Positions 1 to 10,079 of a stretch of DNA of 64,000 bases are shown in pieces. Both the position numbers and the translations under genes were made by a program. The notes under the pieces are model-generated. The model did no database searches and was not told where the DNA came from. It saw nothing but the letters and a program-made list of their open reading frames with translations. This DNA comes from Spirogloea muscicola (lineage: Eukaryota > Streptophyta > Zygnematophyceae > Spirogloeales > Spirogloeaceae), in the NCBI GenBank assembly GCA_009602725.1, contig WELB01000141.1, positions 202,160-266,159 of the forward strand, given 5' to 3'. How positions within the stretch are numbered: position 1 is the stretch's first letter; each line of letters begins with the position of its first letter.

Positions 1-300
1 CTTTGCATCGTCGTGTGATCTGCGCCATGGTTTGTATAGTGTAGTCCCTTCTCGGCACCACTTCCGTCAGGGCGATGTCTTTCCGCCGGCTAGCTACTCA
101 GACTTGCATCTCCTGACTAGAGTGTACTGAGCGTTCCCTGGCTGATGTCTTAGTCCTAGTCCTTCGCACTCCGGCTCCATCAGACCTTGTCCATTCCTTT
201 GGGTTGGCCTTTCCCAGCCACCAGTTAATCTGGCCGCGCTTCTTTCTTTGGCTTTGGACATTGTTCAAAGCCAAAGCCAGCCCTTTTTGGTATTCATGCA
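1..300 (+). mobile_element. LINE 3' end, 5'-truncated (copy 1)
   Basis: The plus strand enters inside the 3' end of a non-LTR retrotransposon ORF. The last codons read SYSDLHLLTRVY followed by a stop at 128-130, matching the C-terminus of the longer copy at 579-2114. The 3' untranslated tail follows and carries the recurrent hairpin (GGGTTGGCC...CAGCC) near 197-222. A nearly identical tail recurs at about 19905-20040. Only the 3' end of the element is present. Confidence 0.7.
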
Positions 301-560
301 TCGAGTAGTGACCTTTATGTTTTGACCCGTGGTTATTGAGCGGGTCAATCTGCTGTAGGTTATGTAGATTTTTAGATGTGCTTGCCTTTGTACCTGGCCA
401 TTTGGCCTACATTTCTTTCTAATACACGATCTCTCCTTTTTGGGCTGGCTTTGCCAAGCCCTCTTCTCTATGGGCAAGCACTTTCTTCTAATCGTCTCCG
501 GTTTCCCTTTGTTTCGCAAGGTTCCCCTGCTGCTGGGCTGTGGCGGCCCGTCTATAGAGC
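290..560 (+). mobile_element. LINE 3' end, 5'-truncated (copy 2)
   Basis: A second LINE 3' end follows copy 1 in the same orientation. The reading frame ends SSDLYVLTRGY with its stop at 337-339. The tail with 'GTGCTTGCCTTTGTAC' and a GGGCTGGC...AGCCC hairpin (about 440-480) is shared with copies at 2100, 13690, 17750(-) and 18000. The copy is only a few hundred bases long, as expected for 5' truncation. The boundary with copy 3 downstream is not sharp by eye. Confidence 0.65.
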
Positions 561-578
561 CATCGGGGTTGATTTCCA

Positions 579-2210
579 TTGCCGGTCATTCTCACTTCGG
601 CGCCCCAGCGCCACAGCCCTCCGCCAGGGCTGGCTGTTCTCAAAGTTCCCCTTGGCACACCATCCCACATTGCGGAGGACTTGCGTGAACGCCTGCAGCA
701 ACACCTTGCCCCCCTTCCCTCCCTTCCCCTCCTCGGAGATCCGCAGCTGGCGCTGGCCATCCTTACTCGCTGCATCGGTCAACGAGCTGGCTACCTGCAG
801 CGGACAGTCGCCCCAACGGACATGGTGGGCGAGCTGTACAAGGAGTTCGACACCTCCCTCCGGCAAACCCTGGCTTCCCTGATTCAACACCCATCCTTCC
901 CCTCACCTTCATCCTCCCTGCAGGCATCCCTTCCCACACGAATGGGCGGCCTGGGCTGCCGGTCACTTGAACAGACGGCGCAGGCAGCCTTTCTCGGTTG
1001 CTGGCACCAGGTTGCCTCCCTTCTTCCCTTGCGCTTCCCTTGCCTGGCCGGCCCTGCAGCCGAGGTGGAGGAAGGCTCCTTGGCATTCCAAGTACAACTG
1101 AGGAGCATCCGGGAGTCAGCACTCGGCTCCTTCCCGTCCCTACAACCCCTCCTCACCCCCTTCTCAGCGCTTGCTCAAGCACCAGACAAAGCGGCACAGG
1201 CCAGACTCGTTGCGGCAGTTGAGGACGAGCGTCGCAAGGCGTTGAGGACGATGCCGGATATCAAGACCAATCCAAGGAGTCTGGCACGTCTCACATCGCT
1301 CGCAACGCCTGGGGCAACGGATTGGCTCACCACACACGCAATCCACAACGCTTTCAAAATCAGCCCTGAAGCATTCCGGACGCTTCTCCAGCTGTTCCTG
1401 GGCCTGCCCCCGACCTGCCTGATTGGAGTAACTCAGTGTGAGTGTGGCTTCCGTACGGAGGGCGGAGACCTAGCCACCCACATGCTGCGGTGTCCCACAG
1501 GCCCTGAGGTGGTGGGCGTCCACAATCTCCTACGGGACGCCCTGGCGGGCTTGATGCGCGACGCCGGCTACCGCGCCATCGTTGAAGTGAGCAATGTAAT
1601 GCCCATCACCACGGATTCCCAGGGAGGCCATCACCGTCGCACCCTGGACATTGTGGGTGTACAACCTGGCGGAGGCCCACGAGCTTTGGTTGATGTGGTG
1701 GTGACTGAGGCATACAAGAGTTCCGCTTCCACACACATTGCTGGCCACGCAGTGGGAGGTGCTGAGCAGAAAAAGCTCCGACACTACTCAGACTACCCCC
1801 GCAGTGACCACCTCCTCCCGGCCGCAATCGACACTTTCGGCTGCTTGGGTCCTCGCTTCCATACCCTACTCGAGAACATAGCGAGTCTGGGATATGCACG
1901 ACGCGAGGATATGCTCCCAGCCCAGATGGGTATGCCGGCAGCCTATCTGTCATTTCTGCGACGTCGAGTGTCAACCTGTCTGCAACGAGCTCAGGCGTAT
2001 GCTCTGCATCAGAAAGCTGGTCGAGCCTTAGCTGCTGGCACAAGAGCTAGTCAATTGCCGTCCGGTATTCGAGCGTCAGCTAGCGACCTCTATGTGCTGA
2101 CTCGTGGTTACTGAGCGGGTCAGCTTAGCAGCAGGTGACGTACATTTGTCCAATGTGCTTGCCTTTGTACTTGGCCACACATGGCCTCCCCATCTCTTAA
2201 TATACACGCA
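579..2210 (+). mobile_element. LINE copy 3: 3' part of the ORF plus 3' tail
   Basis: This is the longest intact LINE reading frame in the window: 511 codons open from 579 to the stop at 2112-2114. It starts after the reverse transcriptase catalytic core, at the segment GLAVLKVPLG that follows the core in the minus-strand copy near 31940. Further on lies a Cys-Cys-His-Cys finger at about residues 287-305 (CECG, then HMLRC). Next come RTLDIVGVQ and ALVDVVVTEAYK, then EQKKLRHYSDYP. That order of finger followed by acidic and lysine blocks resembles the restriction-like endonuclease of R2-type non-LTR elements, which is an inference from motif spacing. The ORF ends SASDLYVLTRGY. The 3' tail to about 2210 lies roughly 130 bases upstream of the TFIIE-beta start codon. 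The copy lacks its 5' half and cannot be autonomous. Confidence 0.75.
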
Positions 2211-2343
2211 TTTTCCGCCAGCGCCGCGCCTGCGCCTCTCCCGCGCCGCGGGCCGTGGCCGGCGCCGGAGAAGGCGGCCGGCCTTCCTGCGCCGGCGCCC
2301 TTGCTCTTCCAGCCCGGAGAACACCCGCTGCACCCTGCGGGGC

Positions 2344-3750
2344 ATGTTGCGGGAGCAGCTCGCCAAGTTCAACAAGCAGCAGGAGCGCCTCGCCAAGGAT
2401 GCAGCCGAGCGGCTCACTAAAGATGCGGCAACGCGGAAGCCCGCCGGGGCACCCCCGCCCGTGGCGACGGTATCGATTGTCACGACCACGAAAGTTGTCA
2501 CCAGCAAGCCCGCCGTCCAGCAGGTTTCGGCATATGGCGCCCAGCACCAGCAGCAGATGGCCAAGTACAAGTTCCTACAGGAGAGCGACAAGTACGTCCA
2601 GATGGAGAACGTACGCCGGTTACCTGTTGGAGCACAGATGAAGAAAGTCATCGATCTTCTGCTGCTAGTGAGTGTTGCTGTCGCTGGTCTTCTTTAGTGG
2701 GCATGATACAATCTTCTGTGGAAATACTACAGACTGGTGACAAGGTTTTTGCTATTACTTCTTGTCGTATACGCCTGACAACGGTGTCAACCAGGGCGAC
2801 GTCGTGCGGAGAAGCGACTTGTAAAGATGATGCACAGGGAAGCAAGCAGCAGCAAGAATTGCTGCATATGCCAACCAGCTCACGCAGTCATGACACATCT
2901 GGATGTGTCAGGAGAGAAAGGCATTCACAACGCAGGAGATATATAGTACCCTCTATGTCGATATTGATAAGAATGAGGAACTTCAGGACAATCTGAAGTC
3001 CAATGTCAAGGTCGCCTTTGATGGGACCCGATACTCTTACAAGGCAAGCAGTTGGCCCCAAAAGATTCTGGCCCCTCTTGTTTGCCCCCTGAGAAGGAGC
3101 AGCAACTTTCAATGCAAGTGCACGGTCTTCTTTTCTGTTTTACATCGTCTTGCTTGTCTGCCATCATGTCATTCCCTCGCACTTATGGTTGTTCAGCTGA
3201 CATCCATTGTCATGACCAGGCCAAGCATGAACTGGAAAACAAGGAGCAGCTTTTAAAACTCATACGACAAATCTTGGATGGAACCCCTATTGCTGACATC
3301 AAGGACGCGTATCCAGGGGTTCTGAATGATGTGCAGGTCAGTCAACGCCTGGGCTTATTTCCATAGTGGTCACCAGCTAGTATTGCCTGTGACTGCTGTG
3401 GTCTAGTTGTGCAAGTGCCACTATCATGGTTGTTTGCATTTTGATGAAAGGTCATTGCCTTGCCTTTGCTGCTACAGGAACTTAAAGCAGCTGGCCAGAT
3501 TTGGGCAATAACAAACACAGACAACAATGAGGAGGTAGTGTATCCCAATGATCCCAAACTCATGGGTTTCAAAGTGGAAGACGACCTGAAGCAACTGCTC
3601 AGGAGCATTGAGCATCCTCGGGAGTTTGTAGATGTTGAGCGAGAGTTGATTAAGGCTGGCATTAAGCCAGTGTCTGATCCAGCCCGTCGCCAAATGATGG
3701 CTGCTGTTAGGAAGCAACAGCCTAAGCCCAAGCAGAAACAGCGGAAATGA
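2344..3750 (+). CDS. TFIIE-beta: Transcription initiation factor IIE subunit beta
   Basis: TFIIE-beta pairs with TFIIE-alpha in the RNA polymerase II pre-initiation complex, where it helps recruit and regulate TFIIH during promoter opening in the nucleus. Four exons fit splice signals and frame: 2344-2667, 2912-3043, 3220-3336 and 3478-3750, giving about 281 aa, normal for the family. The N-terminus MLREQLAKFNKQQERL is basic and helical as in plant homologues. A winged-helix segment runs from KYKFLQESDKYVQMENV through the second exon (FTTQEIYSTLYVDI), and a second follows in exons 3 and 4. The C-terminus is lysine-rich (QPKPKQKQRK). The second intron begins with GC rather than GT (AAG|GCAAGC). 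A LINE tail ends about 130 bases upstream, so the promoter must be short or lie within repeat DNA. I chose this ATG because coding similarity starts there. Identification is confident. Confidence 0.9.
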
Positions 3751-4560
3751 CCGCAAGGATGAAGGTCACCAACGCTCACATGCCAGAGTTATTCAACGAT
3801 GTACATTTCCAGAATGCAATGTGATTGACAGCGGGTTGACCCCTTGAATTAGAGGGTCCAGCTCTACAAGAGAGACAACTGTACGATACAATGCCTACAT
3901 GGCCTTCAATTGCACCTGCAGATCTGTATCACGTATTTTTTCTGGTGAAACTTCCGCTTCCAGAGTGCTGGGTACAGCTCGCTGGAGATAACGCATTGAG
4001 GTTCGATCATTGCATTGCCTCAAGCATCGGCACTTAGCTTAGGAACAGTGGCATCTTACACTGCGAGGGGGCCAAGCATGGCAGTGCGAAGATGGTGCCT
4101 TCTGTCGAAAATCCTCAGTCCACAATGCATGATAGTATCCTGGGATGGAGTACTCCAGCTCGTGTCGGAGCCCACACGTCGACTATGTTGGACATGACCG
4201 ACGCTGGGTTGACGCCTTTGCTGACATATCGTTTTTACTAGTAGTATGTAATATGCAACTGCTACTTACGGGCACCTGTCAAAGCCAGCCGAGTGCGGAG
4301 GAGATTGTGTAGTGAGTGTCTGAGGTGATGCAGTGTACAAAGAAGGTGTACAAAGCCGATGTGATGGCCCTGCACCGGATGTGGCAGCCGGTGACGGGCA
4401 GGCCAGAAGGGCCAGGGCTTGAGCCGAGGCTGGTGAGAGTGCCAGCGGCCCCCAGGCCCCCACCCCCCCCCCCCTCCCCCTTTTTTTGGTTCTTTTTTAT
4501 TATTTTCTAACTTTTCTTCTCTCCTATCATGGGGACTATCGGTGATAGCCGCTTTGTTTT
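3751..4560. other. Gene-poor stretch downstream of TFIIE-beta
   Basis: No convincing exon or RNA gene is seen here. The first few hundred bases are probably the TFIIE-beta 3' untranslated region. A C-run followed by a T-run near 4450-4500 is simple sequence. Short open frames around 4015 and 4316 resemble nothing I recognise. Confidence 0.4.
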
Positions 4561-4639
4561 GCTGAGTGCTGGGGCGTCTTGGGGCTCACCCCTTGACCTT
4601 ATCAGGTTCTCTTGAGCTGGCATTCCACATCCATCGCCT

Positions 4640-4915
4640 CCTTATGAGTGCGTATGAACGAAAGGGGAGGCCACATGAAGCCCATGCACTGTTCATGCAG
4701 AAGGCAAAGGCAGTGCAAAGAATGGGGCTGCACAAAGCAAGACCCCAAGACCCATATTACTGAGTGCTGAGCGCTGCCGTGTTGGGGCTCACCCACAAGG
4801 TCTAAAAGGGCAACTACGACTGGAGGAGAACGGAGTGTGTATGGAGTGATAGAGGGGCTACTACCCACGAGTGAGCACAGACAAGTTGGACAGCCTAACT
4901 TGGGGAGCCGGAAGA
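4640..4915 (-). mobile_element. LINE 3' end, degraded (type IV tail)
   Basis: Read on the minus strand, 4915 to about 4859 encodes APQVRLSNLSVLTRG and a stop, a decayed form of the LINE ORF C-terminus. The following tail shares 'GAGGCCA' and 'CTAACTTGGGGAGCCGGA' blocks (plus-strand sense) with copies at 19390-19620, 30290-30530 and 58970-59180. The copy is divergent and has lost its downstream hairpin. Confidence 0.55.
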
Positions 4916-5123
4916 ATGAGCTCGCCCATTGAGGATAGGGGCACCGCCCGGGGTAGCTAGTGGTGGCCGTTGCGGAAGCGGGAAAGTGCGCATTCAAAAG
5001 CCGCACTTCCGAAGGGAAAGCTCCACCACCATCCGACCCGCCGAGCTTTGCAACTTCCTCGCCGCCGCTGCCGCCGCCGTCGCTACCCGCCGCCTCGCTC
5101 GCGGCCTGGCGGCTGCCCGCGCG

Positions 5124-7434
5124 ATGGACACCGTGCTGCGGCTGCAGCGCCAGCTGCAGCGACTTGGATATAGCGGGCTGCTGGAGCCGCCGGAGGCGCT
5201 TCTGTACCCGGGCGAGGCGCATTACCAGCTGTTGGCCTGGCTCTTCGGCAGGTCCAAGACTCCATGCGCAGCTCACGCTTGGACGGCCATGATCTCATCG
5301 CTATGGCGATGCGGATGAAAGCTGGAGTGTTGGTTCTTCGTACTCTTGACGACCCAACAACATCATGACTCTAACATGAGTGCATAGTATTGCAACAACA
5401 GCTTGCTCGGAGAAGCTGCTGACAAGGACGGGTGGGCAGACGAAGTAGACATGCCTGGTAAAGAGATGAGTGGATTTCAATGCATGGCTTTACTCACCTG
5501 TCAGCAGTCTCTTGCGGCAATCCTCGATGTTGATCTTCATGATACTTCTGACTTATCTCACCACTTTGTATGCCGCCCACAGGCTTAGTCGAGTCAGCTC
5601 GCAACCTTGGCTTCTCCAACTTCGAGGAGATAGAGAGCTTGCAGGTCAAAGAAGGCCAAATGCATCAACCTCTCAATTCTTTACTGCAACATTGACTATC
5701 TTGATTGATAAATTGTGTTGGTGCTGCTCTGGACCATTGCAATGACCCAATCAGACTGGTATGCACAAGCTTCTTGAGTACGACAACCAGACTACACGAT
5801 GAGAGCTTTCGGTGAGGACCTCAAAGATTTCTTATGCAAGGGAGAGTAACCTTCATCCAGTTCGTTTGCAGGGCTCAGACTCATACCAAAGAAAAGCGGA
5901 CTTCCTCTTCTTAGTGGCAGACCTCTTGACGGCCTGCAAGTATGCTGACCAGGATGACTGGAGGTAAGGGAGCATTAGTTGTAGCTTACCTTCTAGATCG
6001 AGCTCTGGATGCTGTTCACTTTGCCATGAGGTATGTCTGAAGGCGATTGGCAGAGAGCAATTTTGTGATTCACTGATGCGTCACAAACATTGCGTGTTTT
6101 GCACGTGTTAGATCTAAATGCTCCAGCTCACTTGATAGGACTGACTGGTGGTGAATCACTACTTACACAAAATGCCTCCTGTATGATTGGTGCCAGTGTT
6201 GACGACCAGACACAGAATGACATTAAGCTGATAGATCTCTTTGGACAGGAACTTGCCTGGGTTCCTACACCCAAGCTTGATCTGTTTCCCCCAGATGTCA
6301 GCCAGCACCGCCTGCCTCTGTGAGGTCACTGCCACTGTTTCCTCGCTGTTTCCTGGCTTATTGCTGATTCACCCGTCTACTGTTAGAAATTATGGACCAT
6401 AGTAATCATCAACATCTTCCCATGACTTGTGAAATGCCTGAGTTGATTGCTAATGAAAGTAACATACAGGATACAGAGGCTTGTTTCCTTATTAGTCTGT
6501 GATCAGCTGTTAGCAATTGACCACTAGTACATCTTTCTATTACAGAATGTCCGGCCTTGGTCATCCAGATCTGGGAAGGCAATTTGCAGAGCTCAAGAGG
6601 TGTGAGGAAACTCTCAAGGAGAGGGAGGATGACCTTGTCGAGCTCAAGTCACAGGTACAATCCTTTTCCATGTTACGCAGCTTTGCTTTTATGGGGCGGA
6701 GAGGGCTGGCGCCCCTTCAGTGAAGTTGATGTGATATATTCAAGATAAAGAGCGATTTACAGATGACAAGTTTATAAGAATCGCTCACATCTTCCGTTCC
6801 TGGCAAGTTGTTGGGAAGGGACCAGAGCTTGTGAGCCATGATAACACTGCGGCAAATGCGGAAGTGGAAGCGCAGCTGCAGGAATTTTTATCAGCTGTAA
6901 ATCATTGCAATCAATCATTCCCACAGGCAAGCACTACCCCTTCGGTGCAGTCTTCTTGTGCCAATTTAGCCAATTTACAGCAATTATCCAGCTGCCAGAG
7001 TCTCTAATGCATAGCGCTGGTCTGGCAGGAAAGAGTTTCTTCTCTGGCTACGTCCAAGCTGCTTCATGGTATAGGACCTGCAGCAAAGCATGTACATGGG
7101 TCCTATGACATGTTTACACAGGTACCTTTTGCTGTCCAAGGGACCTTCAAGATGCATGATAGGTCGTTTCCGATTGCTTGCACTCTCAATAGATGTTTTC
7201 TGAGCTTACGCCTTGTGACTATTCCGTCTGCTCTGTTCCTTGGCATGGCGTGAATTGCAGCTCCTGCTAGGCCTGGATACTCTTAGGAGTGCCAAAGGCA
7301 AACTGCCTGCCCCACCAGAAAACAAGGCATGTGCAGGCAACATGTCACTGGAGAGACTCACTGTCTGTAGCAATTCTGAGATAGTCAACCTAGACAAGGA
7401 TATAAAGACATTGAGTGCCTCTAGGCACTTGTAG
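5124..7434 (+). CDS. AUG7: HAUS augmin-like complex subunit 7 (plant AUG7 type)
   Basis: Augmin is an eight-subunit complex that binds existing microtubules and recruits gamma-tubulin to nucleate branches in spindles and phragmoplasts; subunit 7 belongs to its microtubule-binding part. The N-terminus (LQRQLQRLGYSG, EALLYPGEAHYQLLAWLFGR) matches the plant AUG7 start. Exons fitting frame and splice sites are 5124-5251, 5402-5457, 5583-5644, 5872-5963, 6054-6104, 6197-6319, 6546-6654, an exon ending at 6926 whose start is unclear (about 6770-6840), 7029-7121 and 7261-7434. Family landmarks include LVESARNLGFSNFEEIESLQ, the segment KLDLFPPDV, a coiled-coil stretch rich in Glu and Lys (ELKRCEETLKEREDDLVELK) and LLHGIGPAAKHV. 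The exon ending at 6926 is followed by GCAAGC, a GC donor. The fifth and sixth exons are the least certain. The protein is about 300 residues, near the family length. Confidence 0.78.
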
Positions 7435-8220
7435 GGTCTAGGGTAAGTGGCTGAAGAGAGCGACATCAAAGCCCTTGACTTGCGCTCTGAAGCAGATAAG
7501 TCTGTGGTGTAACACGCCAAGAGACGTCATTGGATCACCACATTGCCTAGTCAAGATTGAGGACTAGTTCAAACGAACAAAAGGGGTGGCACGCCCCGCT
7601 TGCAAAGAATGTGAAGATGCTGCACCGAGTCTACTCAAGAAAGAAACTGCTGTAGGTATATAGTGCATAGTACAGCTCGAGTAGACAACAGAAGCCAGTG
7701 TTGGTGGCACTGGAGCTCAGCTTGGCAGTCAAGATACTGATCGTTGTAGGTATCCTCCACCATGTATGTCTTAGTGTAGTGTTGGAAGTGCCGCTACTTT
7801 ATGGCAGCTGGTTTTTGCTGCTGACGGTGGTGCACATGATTGTAACACAGTCAAGCAGGAATATTGTGTCAGGATGTCCTCAATACATAGAAGGCCAGCT
7901 AGTCATGCATATGAGCGCTCAGCAAAGGTGCACATGCCACACTTTGGGTGCCGATTTCTTGGGTGTTGGCTGCTTGGATCCCGCCTTGCCTTCCGCCTTC
8001 TTGAGCACTGGCATCAAAGTGGAGCGTTTATCAGGCCATACAAACCAGGGCCCGGGCAGTTACTCAGCTACTTGCGTGCGCTAATGTGGTGGCTGACTGA
8101 ACATGCAACAACACAATGCAACGACAATCGCCATGCCTTGGAGCTAAGAAGCTGGCTTCTTATTGATCCGTGAATCTTGGAGGACTGTAACAGTGAATGT
8201 AACACCCATTCCAGGTTTCT
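7435..8220. other. Intergenic, nothing recognised
   Basis: Open frames at 7698-8084 and 7874-8173 look like neither known proteins nor LINE sequence. The first part may be the 3' untranslated region of the augmin gene. I see no tRNA, tandem array or hairpin of note. Confidence 0.35.
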
Positions 8221-8317
8221 CACATCTTGCAAGCTACATTGCAAGTACAATCTTTCCATAGAGCCGGATGATCAGACAATGTACGCCTGACCCCAGCAAA
8301 TTGCCAAGCGGCTAGAA

Positions 8318-8518
8318 TCACAGCACGAGCTGGCGCGTGAAGGGCAGCGAGGACGTTTGACCCGGGTCTCTCTCGCCGCCGATGGCGCTCTCGCGCGTGA
8401 ACGCGCCGTCCAGCCAGTCGAGCAGGCCGCCGCGCGGGAAGAAGCCCTTCTTCTCGGCCGCGAACAATGCGGCCGCCGCGGCGCCGCCGCCGCCGGCCGC
8501 CAGCGCCCAGGACGCCAT
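8318..8518 (-). CDS. Possible first exon of an unidentified small protein
   Basis: A minus-strand ATG at 8518 opens a frame starting MASWALAAGGGG, then an alanine-rich hydrophobic run, then AEKKGFFPRGGLLDWLDG. The composition (Ala/Gly-rich N-terminus, then a charged and aromatic segment) and high GC match first exons elsewhere in the window, and a possible donor lies near the end of the frame. I do not recognise the protein and found no continuing exon. It could equally be chance in GC-rich DNA. Confidence 0.2.
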   Translation of the reverse strand: MASWALAAGGGGAAAAALFAAEKKGFFPRGGLLDWLDGAFTRESAIGGERDPGQTSSLPFTRQLVL

Positions 8519-8929
8519 CGCAGTGCGCGCCGCACTTGGCCGTTAGCAGCGGATCCGCGGTGACGGCTGAAACAAAGACCAGAATGCGGCTGCTGATGCA
8601 AAACGAGCGCTTATGGAAGCCAGCCAGGTGAACGCTGAACTCCTTTTTTTTTTTTTGGGCCACAGGCCGGCAGCGCTGGCACCCGGGCGCCGTCGGATGT
8701 GGGTACCGGCCACGGCGCGCCTTATCTGCATCGGACGGCGCAGCAGCCCCCTTCTCGGGGCACCCCGCCTCGTCAGCGCAGCCCCGGGCGGCTTCGCCAC
8801 GTGCACAGTAGTGACGCCGCGTGGCGTGGCCAGCTCGCGGCGCCTGGCCTGGGGACAAAAAGGCGAAGGACTGGCCCAGCACAGCCTCTCCGCGCCTGTC
8901 GGCCCACTTGGACAACGAGCTCATCCGGA

Positions 8930-9115
8930 ACTCTGCCAAAAGGGGAGCTGTGACCTAAGGCTGCTTAGCAGGGGTTTCTGAGTGATCCATAGCTGCTTTC
9001 TTTTATGTGCTTGTCTTTCTTAGCGTTTCCCCTGGCCCCCTTCTCGTCCTTTGCATTCTCTTTGGGCTGGCTTTTCCAGCCCCTATTCTCAATGGGCGAG
9101 CACTTTCTTATGAGA
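8930..9115 (+). mobile_element. LINE 3' end (type II tail)
   Basis: A frame ends CDLRLLSRGF with its stop at 8979-8981, the LINE ORF C-terminus. The tail contains 'AGCTGCTTTC', 'TAGCGTTTCCCCTGG' and the hairpin GGGCTGGCTTTTCCAGCCCC followed by ATGGGCGAGC. It matches tails at 19688-19800 (+) and 25186-25370 (-). No upstream LINE coding sequence is clear. Confidence 0.65.
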
Positions 9116-10079
9116 AGCCAGCCCGAGGCGAATTGACAAGGGCCAACGCGGCCGAAAAGCGCAGCCAGAGGGGCTGTGAAATGCCGAGGCCACCCCCGAC
9201 CGCCGCCCTGTGTTTGGAACGACTTTGGCTGACAACTCCACCCTCTTGCCACCTTGGCTGTTCTGTTATGAATATCTCGCGCTCAAGCGGGCCTACCTGC
9301 CTGATAGGAGCCGCGTGCTCGAAGCTGTGCGGGCCACTGGGAGTCGTCCAGCTTGGGGAAAAGTCCGCCCAGCTCCCGATGCAGCAGCTGACCAAGGGCG
9401 CCTGAATAGATCTCGACTGGTCAACCTTGGAGCGGGCCAGAGCACCAGTCGCGCCAGCTTGCAAACTTTCTCCATGCATTCTACTGGCGCTTCTCCTGCT
9501 GGAGTGTGAGGGAGGTGCAAGATGACCAGTTGTGGTTGCTCTTGCTGCGCGATCGTTGAATCGAGAGCAAGCAGTCACAGCCTGCAGCAAAATTGCAAGG
9601 CATGCACTCCGTCACAGAATATTCTAGTAACTGCATTCTCATGCAGCACTCATGACGTGCTCATTGTGGGAGTCTGCACATGTTGGGTGCCCAAGTCAAG
9701 TCCTCATGACCGAGAAAATGCAGGCGTGGTCTAAGTCCTCAGCAACTATGGTCATGTAGCTGAAACCTACCACAGTGCACAATTAGAATGCTTAGGTAGG
9801 AACCCTGTTGGGCTCATTTCAGGAGCAATGGTCCAAAGCTCGACCAGGACAATGATGTTGGCTTGAGATCAAAGGCAGGCAAGCCTGATAATTCAGTCCT
9901 GCCGGCTAGAAGTGACCATGTCTCAGACACTGGGGTTCATGACCAGTCACGCTGGCCTCCTAAGGACTAGACAGTGCTGTACCAGCATAAGCTGTCTGTT
10001 TGCGTGATAATCTGCATTCCTGCACAAACTGGAGGACCTGATCCTGCGCCGTTGAGCAGACGGCCACGCTACCTGAGCC
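9116..10079. other. Intergenic, no supported gene
   Basis: Short inverted LINE-tail fragments (AGCCAGCCCGAGG...GAATTGACAA) lie at the left edge. Beyond them I see no exon-like segment. Frames at 9007, 9108 and 9522 are chance or repeat-derived. The last 100-200 bases before 10080 are probably the 3' untranslated region of the minus-strand PP2C gene. Confidence 0.35.

Noticed and set aside
8220-8939. 239-codon minus-strand frame
   Set aside because: Overlaps a LINE tail edge and GC-rich DNA; no domain, and a different frame gives the better small-exon candidate at 8518.
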